Assembly (NCBI GenBank): GCA_032718475.1
Contig: JAUCBJ010005019.1
Span: 1-64,000, forward strand
Length of the DNA stretch: 64,000 nucleotides
Direction: 5' to 3'
Source: Nemertoderma westbladi
Taxonomy: Eukaryota; Xenacoelomorpha; Nemertodermatida; Nemertodermatidae
Shown here: one piece after another, positions 56,401-64,000 of the stretch
Numbering within the stretch: position 1 is the stretch's first letter
Layout: the number at the start of each line of letters is the position of its first letter
Translations under genes and position numbers: made by a program
Notes under the pieces: model-generated
What the model was told of the DNA's origin: nothing
The model's database searches: none
Seen by the model: only the letters and a program-made list of their open reading frames with translations

Positions 56401-56515
56401 CAAAGACTGAGTGGTCTCATGTTCCCTGTTCAAAATGTTTATGTCACAATAAAGGCGCTATTCCCAGCTTCATTAAAATTCAAGGGACTTTAGTCAGTTC
56501 AAGTACCACCATTAC
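53461..56515 (+). mobile_element. LINE-D: endonuclease and reverse transcriptase remnants
   Basis: A third or fourth non-LTR family in broken frames. Endonuclease start near 54270: -NFKVATLNCHRLKHNSEFVS-, -ILSESDILSLQETWLDEL- (N and E of the APE fold). RT from about 55660: -VILAISKGKSPDHGSLVIEH-, -LDITSAFDQVGQHIMLDKLL- near 56010, a damaged -GLNQGSLILPILFAF--like block near 56175, and -NCYADDILLIERDPPELEE- (YADD) near 56290-56340. It then reads -NELLKIDLTFESSKTEW- and reaches 56515. RT sequence resumes beyond the inserted element at 58674. There are many stops and small indels. Confidence 0.82.
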
Positions 56516-56749
56516 ACAGTGGGCCAGAAACCCTGTTTTGCGGCCAAAATTCCTTATTTCGAAAAATAGCTTGGGCACTATTTTCACCTATACGGGTTTT
56601 CGATAGTGGCGAATCTTCTGAGATGGGTGTTAAATTCTCAAAGGGTGGCTCTGTGCCATTTCTGGCACGTGCCAAAATTGGCGTATTTGGCAAACACAAT
56701 AGACACAGGCAGAATGGCGCAGATTTCGGTTCCACAAGGTTAACAGGGT

Positions 56750-57305
56750 GCTGACGCACTAACAAATGGTTTCAAATTCTCTAGTAGCGTAGAAGTGCCA
56801 CTTTTTAGCTTGTGGCACATGGCACATGTGTTTAGCATGGCACAAAATATCAAAATATCTAAAGCTTCATAGAAATGTTCCATTTTCGGTATTTATAGGT
56901 TTCCAAAGGTGCTGATTCGATTACAAATGTTTTCAAATTCTCTAGTGGCACATAGGTGCCACTTTTTAGCATGTGGCACATGTGTTTAGCATGGCACTAA
57001 ATGTCAAAATCTCTAAAGCTTCATAGAAAATTTCCATTTTCGGTATTTATAGGTTTTCAAAGGTGCTGATTCGATTACAAACGGTTTAGAATTCTCTAGT
57101 GGCACATAGGTGCCACTTTTTAGCATGTGGCACATGTGTTTAGCATGGCACTAAATGTCAAAATCTCTAAAGCTTCATAGAAAATTTCCATTTTCGGTAT
57201 TTATAGGTTTCCAAAGGTGCTGATTCGATTACAAATGTTTTCAAATTCTCTAGTGGCACATATGTGCCACTTTTAGCATGTGGCACATGTGTTTAGCATG
57301 GCACA
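56750..57305. repeat. 154-bp tandem repeat, about 3.6 units
   Basis: The caaattctctag-like word recurs at 56773, 56934, 57088 and 57242; the last three are spaced by exactly 154 bp and the first interval is 161. Each unit contains a palindrome-rich part (gtggcacat, gtgccac, catgtggcacatgtg) and a part reading aaagcttcatagaaa. It lies inside the hAT-like element. Confidence 0.92.
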
Positions 57306-57670
57306 AAATATTATGAGCAATTTGTTTACCAATCATTGTGAGTGAATAAGTCTCACAGTATTTTGCAGAATGTATTTGAGATTTTTATCATAAAATAACT
57401 TATTAATATTACATTGAATAGTTGTTGCTCCTAATGAATGATGAATCATACTGCAAGGGTGTTTGTTGATTTATACTAAGGGCCAAGGGTTTTTGCTTTC
57501 ATGATAATATCAGCCAATCATGGTAAGCAACAGAGTTTTACATTGAGGCAACTAACCTGGTTTCTATGGCCATTTGTTTTATATTCCAGCTTAGAGAGCT
57601 AATTAAATTTTCAGCCAATCACTGATCACAAATAACAACTAAGCTAAAGTAGAATTCCATTATAGATAGA

Positions 57671-57791
57671 TCGATTTATTTATACATTATGTAAAAACAA
57701 TAACAAATACACCAAACAATTTACCGGTATAAAGGTATTGTCCAACATAACATATAGGATTACCCCTAAAGCTTTGCAGCTTATTTCCAAG
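57671..57791 (+). repeat. 120-bp segment shared with 62885-63002 (inverted)
   Basis: Essentially identical to the reverse complement of 62885-63002, with words such as tacattatgtaaaaacaata, accaaacaatttaccggtat and ggattacccctaaagctt. It is a piece of a dispersed repeat found here inside the hAT-like element and there inside one arm of a foldback element. Confidence 0.85.
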
Positions 57792-58673
57792 GGGGTCCTT
57801 TATGTTACTTGGTTATAAATGCAATATTACACTGCGCTAACCTAAAACCCATATAAAACGTAATTACACTATGTATGTACAACTTTACCGAGAGCGTGAC
57901 AATGTCCGACTCAACGATAAAGATGTTGTATACATATATAATTAGTAAGTAGTGATTAGTAAGTACATTGATGTACTTGTTGTACAGTATGTATTGATGT
58001 ATCTTAATTGTATTGATGTTACTTGTATCATTATAACCATCAGTGATCATGGTCAATAAAGTATTCAGAGTAGTGATAGGAATTCGATGTGTTATTGCAT
58101 TAATAAGACTAAATAAATGTATGCAATAATAATAGAAAAATGTTGAAAACTGGAAATTTTGAATTGCTCCTTATGCGAAGGGGTGCAAGTAGGAGCAAAT
58201 ATTTTTTTCATATTTATGATGTTCGAAGGTTGTATTTGAATGTCTGATAATGTTTTTCAGTGCGGTCGGATTAGTTCGAAAAGTCTGGCTTCCCTAATTA
58301 CGAAAAATGAAATATTTTTGGGAAAAAAATGTTTAAATAAAACTTGGAGCATGAAGACAACGCTGGGGACCTCTAAAAACCACATATTTGGAATTAGCTC
58401 GCCATGGAGAACATAAAAAAAATTTCTAATGTAGTCCAATTTTTAAAAAAATATGTTTTTTTGGAAATTTTTCCTAAAAACTGAAATTTTGAGTGAAAAA
58501 TAGAAAATTTTTAATTTTTCACCTCAGAAAAAAATATTGGCAAATATTTTCGGTAAAAAAAATATTTTTTTTTAGGTTTCGAAATATGGGCTACAAGATA
58601 GGATATGTTTCAAATAAATATATGAAAAAAATATGTTTCATTTTAGGGTATATTGCCACCCCTGGCCCACTGT

Positions 58674-58865
58674 GCATTAGGTGGGTCAACATTGAAACAC
58701 TGGCACTAAGGTGGAGGAACATTTTTGAACTTCCGTCCATTCTGTATAAACTAAGGTTTTAAACAGGATTACTCACATCCACTGAACTGGTAGAACTCGA
58801 CCGCTGGTATTGGAAAACTCTTCAGGGGCATATTATTGGTAGGGTCATACGTTCATTCCTCCCAG
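58674..58865 (+). mobile_element. LINE-D, continuation after the inserted element
   Basis: Reads -RWVNIETLALRWRNIFELPS-, -ILYKLRF-, then after a stop -LLTSTELVELDRWYWKTL- and -IIGRVIRSFLPEF-. This looks like the post-palm part of the RT ORF and picks up where 56515 stopped. The sequence then becomes T-rich (58865-58975). Confidence 0.6.
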
Positions 58866-59559
58866 AGTTTCCTTTTTTCCTTTTTTTTACCTTTTATTCC
58901 TTTATTTTTTAGAACGTTTCCTTTTTTTATTTTTTTGTCCAATTTCACACATTTTTTCCTCTTTTTTTGGTTCAGAAGATCAACTTCAGCTTGCTGTTGA
59001 TATTGACAAGGTTATAACAGAGATTGACGGGCATAATAATGCCGATTTTTATTTTGAATAGGTTTATTTTGACAAAAATCACATGCTACAGTAAGCTACC
59101 ATAAAAATGTAGCAGTGGAGGGAACTTTACTATATTTATTTTCAGAGGGGGGGGGGGGGATATATTATAATAGACATATAATAGACGGTGAATTAACATT
59201 CATGATTTTCAATTTAAGGAAAGGAACAGGTTGCAGTGGCAGCCTAGTCTAACCACAACAATAAAATAAAGCCTATAACACGGTTACAGTTCCTGTTAAT
59301 TGCATCCGTTTTCCCCTGGAGATGGTTAAATTTTGATCATGCTATCATTCTTTCTAATATAGTATATTTAATTAAACATTAATTTTATTTAACTGCACTT
59401 CTTTTTAAAAGTACTATAAGGCCTCTCGTCTAATCGATTTTACTTATTGCTATTTTAATACAGAATTTTTAACCCATGTGTAATGCGTGCACATTTTTAT
59501 CATGTTTATTACTTTGTCGCTTGCGAATTAAACAAATGAAATGATAATGAATGAAATTT
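58866..59559. other. T-rich and AT-rich intergenic
   Basis: Long T-rich tracts at 58868-58975 and a 13-G run at 59147-59159. No gene was recognised. Confidence 0.45.
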
Positions 59560-59735
59560 CCCAATACATGTAATTAGTTTCAAGCCATTTGGTGGTTATA
59601 CATATAAACATATAACTATATAAATATACATACATAACATGCGGACAGGCACACATCGCGTTTTTGTGACCTCAGCTTTAGACACAAACTACCCAATATA
59701 AAGACAGGTTCGTCACTAATAATCTAATAACTTAC
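59560..59735 (-). repeat. Interspersed repeat family R1, copy 3 (left half)
   Basis: The reverse complement matches 28085-28250: gtctaaagctgagg, tgtataaccaccaaatggct and acatgtattgg. Between these, both copies carry variable tatgtatgt runs. Confidence 0.8.
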
Positions 59736-59754
59736 TGTAGGACTATTTTTATTG

Positions 59755-59990
59755 AATTGAGTGTCGTTAGTATTGAGTAGCGGTTGCATTGAATTCAAAT
59801 CTCCCGTAGGTCGTGGATTCGATCCTCACATGGGCCAGGGTAGTTTTCGTTTCGGCACGAATGCTTTAAAGGGACCAGCCAGGACGCATCTCTGCCTTGC
59901 ATCCTTAAGTGGTAGCGTAATCCCTGGCCTAGCGGCCGAAGAAAATTTACTTTTATTTTACTTTACTTTTAATATTTTTTAATTATTTCT
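59755..59990 (+). mobile_element. SINE family S2, plus-strand copy, T-rich tail
   Basis: Matches the SINE at 61936-62205 in opposite orientation: gcggttgcattgaattcaaa, cgtggattcgatcctcacat (B-box region), aatgctttaaagggaccagc and taatccctggcctagcgg. Its A box is degraded and it lacks a ~60-bp internal block present in the other copy. The 3' end is T-rich, with acttttattttacttta. Confidence 0.85.
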
Positions 59991-61435
59991 CGAAAATAAA
60001 TATCAATTAGCCTACTGAACTCCAATAACATAAGTGCATGGGCTAGGCAAGATTGGAAACGAATGTGATTGGCTGCACCATTAAGTGCCTGGCTCAGAAC
60101 GGATTGAACGGATAGCGATAGCAATGATTCAGTGGTAAAGACAATCTGGATTAACCTCCATTGATTCTTCTCAGCTGTGATTATCATCAATATATACCCT
60201 CGTACGTCGTGTCATATTGTCTACCTGTGCAAACCTTGAATGCGTCTGGAGAGATTCTGTAATAAAAAATAATTTATACTGACTTACACTTCACTTCAAT
60301 TATTGTTTAGGTAGGCTTACTGTAATAATATTACAAAAGGATCTGAGAAAATATGTTTTATTAAAACGAGAAATATTATTTTTCAAAGACTGATAAGAGA
60401 GATTTGGCCCGTTCCTATAGCAACACCGGTATGCTAAGACTCGCAAATGTGTGGCTCGCCCCAAACCAGTAACGGCAGTTATACTACTGAGTACAACTAT
60501 AGAATGGGGTCTGCCACTTAATAATATTATAAAGTACAGTGATATAGAGTAAAACTCATAAAATATATAAAAAAATAAAATACTGAATAAGTAAAGGTCT
60601 TTCGGTCTACCATACCACTTATTAACACATGCTACGGTCCCATATGGCATTGGATATTAGAAATTAAAAAGATTTATGGTTAGTAAACTCTTTCCGACGG
60701 TAAATGATCGATATATTATGGTGGTGCCGAAGTGACACTTTATTTTTGTGCTGTAACAACGCGATGTTCGAGTTGTCAGCAGTGATAATTCAACCTATGC
60801 GTTGTCAGCTCTGTCAGGATCTCCAAGTTAGCAGAGCTAATAGAGATCAGAAAGTCTATTAGTGGGAATTTTAAATTGTTTCAGTACGCGACAATAGATA
60901 CATGTAGGTGTCAAAACTGTATTTTACGAACTGGTGGGAAAAAATTCACTGAACTCGAAACACAACTCGAAGATCGAGTTGCCAGAGCTGACAACAAAAA
61001 GATGGAGTTTTTGGAACACAAAAATAAGTGTCCATTCTTCACCATCACACAGTACATATTGTATCACAGATTTAAAATTATATTTTCAAATTCTCTAGCA
61101 TATAAAATAATCCACTAAACTCATCTGCATAATTTATATAGTATTTTGTCCTTCACGATGACAACGTTATACTTCACTGCCTTGTTATTAATGGTACTAT
61201 TGGTTGATATTGGAGGTAAAGTTAAGTTACATTCAGTCCGTTAACCGCCACTTGTTTTCAAATCGGAAAACTGAGTTGCGCTCGCGAATATTGTTCTCAA
61301 ATTTTCAAATTTTTGTTTCTTTATTTCATCTAGAACAGAATTTTAGGTGGATTACAAATCTGAAAACCGCTTTGTGAGACATATTTTAGTTCTCGAGTTA
61401 TCACTGTTTTGCGTATATCTAATTTTCTTTCTGTC
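59991..61435. other. Intergenic, no recognised gene
   Basis: Short open frames only. The word atggtggtgccgaag near 60719 also occurs at 13198, which may mark another small dispersed repeat. Confidence 0.4.
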
Positions 61436-61660
61436 AAATTGTAAGAAAGACAGACAGAAGACCGACAGACAGGCAAGATTACATTAAACATTAAAACTGA
61501 CATCAAAAATGTAATCAGCGACCCCGAAAACCCCGTAATGAACATTTTTGCTCGTTGGTGTGCATCCTTCGTGCCTGAAATAATTAACCAACAAGAATAC
61601 AGACAGCCAATTTTGGCGGGAAGATTTAAACTTTGAAGGACATTTTCTCGGAATGGCATT
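61436..61660 (+). repeat. Repeat family R2, second copy
   Basis: Related to 30500-30720: gacagacagaagaccgacag, aaaactgacatcaaaaatg, cagcgaccccgaaaacccc, then ggcgggaagatttaaacttt and the following gacattttctc stretch. The first copy sits in the TIR-bounded insertion in the minisatellite. No TIRs are obvious around this copy. Confidence 0.7.
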
Positions 61661-61896
61661 TTTCATTTTCAAATTACTACAAATCAAATCAAACTCAAAT
61701 TTTCATCCAATTTTCTTCGTTTTTGGCTCATTTGAACGAGCTTTGGAAGCTCTTTAAAAGTTATCGTAGGAATTTTGATAAATATTACCATTCTGTGTAA
61801 TTAGCCAATTTTAATTAAAAATATGATATTTAATTAATTAAATGAATTAATTAAAATAAAAATGGCTATTTAAAAATTATATAAGATAACTTTTGT

Positions 61897-63215
61897 AGAA
61901 TCGAGGATAGGTCTAATTAAGGACAATACTGTTGTGAAAAAAAAAAAAAAAAATTCTTCGCCCGCTAGGCCAGGGATTACGCACAAAGTCTCAGTGCGGT
62001 CCCCCAGAACTTTACTCCCCAGAGGAAACTCCAGTACTCATTTAGCTACCACTTAAGGATGCAAGGCAGAGATGCGCCCTGGCTGGTCCCTTTAAAGCAT
62101 TCGTGACGAAACGAAAACTGCCCTGGCCCATGTAAGGATCGAAACCACGACCTACTACGGGAGATTTGAATTCAATGCAACCACTACACCAAGGTGGAAC
62201 CTTAAAAGGTTGTGTTGAGGACAACAGTCAAAAAGACCTACCAACAGTCAGAAAAACTCACCAACAGTCAGAAAACAGTCCCAGATAGTCTACCAACAGT
62301 CAAGGGATTCAAAAATTTCAGATTATCTAAATGGGGTTCCTTAAATTCGAAATAATCAAAATCATATCAGCTGATATCCGTAACTAAGGAAATTACGTCA
62401 TTCTGTACTGTACCTACAGCAGTAGGCCTACCGAACCGATACAGTTGTTATCACATTGCTATTATTACTGGTATGGAATCCGGGAACGGCAAGGACGTAT
62501 GTTGTCGTCTAGTTTTAGTTTGCGCCTTTGCGGTACCGACACATGTCAACACACTGAGGATTAAAGATGTACTATGGGTAAAGTACTTTGGGAGCGTATA
62601 CATTTCCGTGGATACATTTCCGTATATTATCCAGTTGACAGATCCCATTTTTTCTTCTACCCTACCAGTCTGTCACATCAACACCAAATAACAGTCTGTC
62701 GCAATTTAATCCTCAATGTTGACTTGTGTCGGTACCGCAAACTAAACTAGACCAACATCGTCCTTGCCGCTCCCGGATTCCATACCAGTAATAACAGCCT
62801 ACTGTGATAATAACTGTATAGGTTCGGTAGGCCTGCTGCTGTACGGTACAGTATGAAAAGACATAATTTCCTTAGTTACGGGTATTGGAAATAAGCTGCA
62901 AAGCTTTAGGGGTAATCCTATATGTTATGTTGGACAATACCTTTATACCGGTACATTGTTTGGTGTATTTGTTATTGTTTTTACATAATGTATAAATAAA
63001 TCTATATCAGCTGATATGATTTCGATTATTTCGAATTTAACGAACCTCATTTAGATAATCGGAATTTTTTAAGCCCTTGACTGTTGGTAGACTATCTGGG
63101 ACTGTTTTCTGACTGTTGTGTTGGTGAGTTTTACAGACTGTTGGTAGGTCTTTTTGACTGTTGTCCTCAATACAATAGTATTGTCCTTAATTAGAGACCT
63201 ATCCTGGAATCGATG
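61897..63215. mobile_element. Long foldback (inverted-repeat) element with two later insertions
   Basis: The left arm 61897-62560 pairs with the right arm 62700-63215. Paired words include aggtctaattaaggacaata, gaggacaacagtcaaaaaga, ctaccaacagtcaaggg, atatcagctgatat, agtaggcctaccgaaccg and tccgggarcggcaagga. An S2 SINE (61936-62205) splits the left arm, and a 120-bp foreign repeat (62885-63002) splits the right arm. Multiple caacagtca units lie in both arms. The short frame at 62473-62691 lies in the arm and spacer and is not counted as a gene. Confidence 0.88.
61936..62205 (-). mobile_element. SINE family S2, minus-strand copy
   Basis: Read on the minus strand, the head has A box ttggtgtagtggttgcattg and B box gtggtttcgatccttac, then a body of ~200 bp, and it ends with gcgggcgaagaa followed by a run of 16 or more T. 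The tRNA-like boxes make it a polymerase III SINE; the T-rich tail, also present in the 59.8-kb copy, is unusual. It is inserted in the left arm of the foldback element, with gttgtg on both sides as a possible short duplication. Confidence 0.85.
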
Positions 63216-63711
63216 ATGCTGAGTCCAAAAAAGTTTCTTTCAAGAAATTTAGACCAAGATTGAGACATTAGTACCATTTATAGTGAATTCTTTAATTCCG
63301 CTGCCAGCTGCTGGAAGGAGGCTATACATTTTCAAATTTTCCTATAGGCTATTTGGCCTTCCATACAGTGGTTTGGCAAAATAGAATATTATCATTTAAC
63401 ACTCATTGACAGCCATTTAAAAAAAAAGGTTCATCGGGAGGTATACCCCCCCCCCCCCCCCCCCCCCCCTCCCCCTTAAATTATTATGTATGTTGTGTGT
63501 GTTAAAAAAATAATTGCTAAAGTTGTGATAACAACCGCATGCCTGTCAATCTTTAGCTAAAAGCGTTTAAATAACCCCCTCCGTCGATATTACTCCAGTA
63601 ACGTCAATGAATTGTTGCATCGACTACTGGAAGAAATTAAAAATTTATATAGAGTAATATGTTTTTGTATGAATTTCTCAGAAAAATTTAACATACGTAC
63701 ATTTTTTGCAG
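63216..63711. other. Intergenic with a 24-C run
   Basis: Poly(C) at 63446-63469 preceded by an A run. No gene recognised before the candidate exon at 63712. Confidence 0.4.
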
Positions 63712-63830
63712 ATTTTCGTATCCCGTATACTTCTATTAGTAAGAGAGGAACAGAAGTTGGTGAATTCTCAACCGGTGATTATTATATTTCCGGTGATGCT
63801 GTCAATGTTATCAAACTATTTACTAGTATG
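63712..63830 (+). CDS. Candidate exon of an unknown gene running off the window
   Basis: A T-rich tract and tttttgcag precede a short open stretch reading -FRIPYTSISKRGTEVGEFST- and -GDYYISGDAVNVIKLFTSM-, followed by a possible donor gtatat. The peptide looks protein-like in composition, in contrast to the AT-rich surroundings, but I recognise no family and see no partner exon in the window. The frame opens upstream at 63612, so a longer product cannot be excluded. Confidence 0.3.
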
Positions 63831-64000
63831 GTATATATAATAGGCAGTCATTGATCGAATTACTAAAAACAATAATTTTTCACTGAAATTTTAACAGGAA
63901 ATATCACCAAAGTATTCAGTTTCCATTTTAAAATATACTAGCAAACACAGGCACAAACACATACTGTATCTACAGGACTATCTATTATAAATACTGTAGA

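Larger units (their letters stand above)
56516..58673. mobile_element. hAT-like element inserted in LINE-D
   Basis: Ends are perfect 12-bp inverted repeats: acagtgggccag at 56516-56527 and ctggcccactgt at 58662-58673. LINE-D coding sequence lies on both sides, so this 2.16 kb is an insertion. The CAGTG terminus suggests hAT, but the flanking 8-mers (accattac and gcattagg) match only partly, so the target duplication has decayed or the superfamily is different. The interior holds a 154-bp tandem repeat and a segment shared with 62.9 kb; there is no transposase. Confidence 0.7.

Overview
This is 64 kb of an AT-rich animal genome crowded with transposable elements. Evidence for a eukaryote: GT-AG introns inside a recognisable receptor gene, non-LTR retrotransposons, tRNA-derived SINEs, hAT and Tc1/mariner elements, minisatellites, and no operons. 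Short palindromes (taggccta, taccggta, tactgtacagta) recur throughout. With the gene content, this makes me think of a marine invertebrate deuterostome such as an echinoderm, but that is an inference and no single gene proves it.

Host genes. (1) 8.3-13.8 kb (+): four exons of a class A GPCR very like the thyrotropin-releasing hormone receptor, TM3 to the C-terminus; the exon(s) for the N-terminus, TM1 and TM2 were not found. (2) 32.35-33.36 kb (+): an intronless PIH1D2-like dynein-assembly co-chaperone. (3) 35.16-36.01 kb (-): an intronless BtpA-family protein, richer in G+C than its surroundings. (4) 38.00-38.54 kb (+): an intronless gamma-glutamylcyclotransferase. (5) 47.38-49.66 kb (+): a two-exon gene of unknown function with an MGC N-terminus and a nuclear-localisation-like basic patch. 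A possible terminal-exon fragment lies at 63.7 kb. The genes do not form an evident pathway.

Mobile DNA. Four non-LTR families are distinguishable, here called LINE-A, B, C and D. LINE-A (endonuclease plus FADD reverse transcriptase, 3' end in a TAG microsatellite) has one long copy at 22.5-25.5 kb and several fragments at 1.4, 2.8, 27.9, 43.5, 49.8 and 50.9 kb. LINE-B lies at 25.5-27.9 kb and 43.3-45.0 kb, LINE-C at 50.5-52.0 kb, LINE-D at 52.8-58.9 kb. DNA transposons include a Tc1/mariner element (14.7-18.3 kb) with a hAT element inside it, a second hAT element (42.8-45.1 kb) holding LINE-B which holds LINE-A, and a hAT-like element (56.5-58.7 kb) inside LINE-D. Foldback or MITE-like elements lie at 11.1, 19.3-20.1, 30.3-30.9, 46.5-46.8 and 61.9-63.2 kb. 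tRNA-derived SINEs lie at 5.9, 41.7, 59.8 and 62.0 kb.

Tandem repeats. A 52-bp array starts inside the last codons of the GPCR gene (13.75-14.21 kb). A 1.3-kb 17-bp minisatellite (28.96-30.27 kb) has no stop codons in its consensus on the + strand, so it produces long spurious ORFs. Diverged ~154-160-bp repeats occur at 39 kb and 57 kb. At least eleven long poly(G)/poly(C) tracts are scattered through the window.
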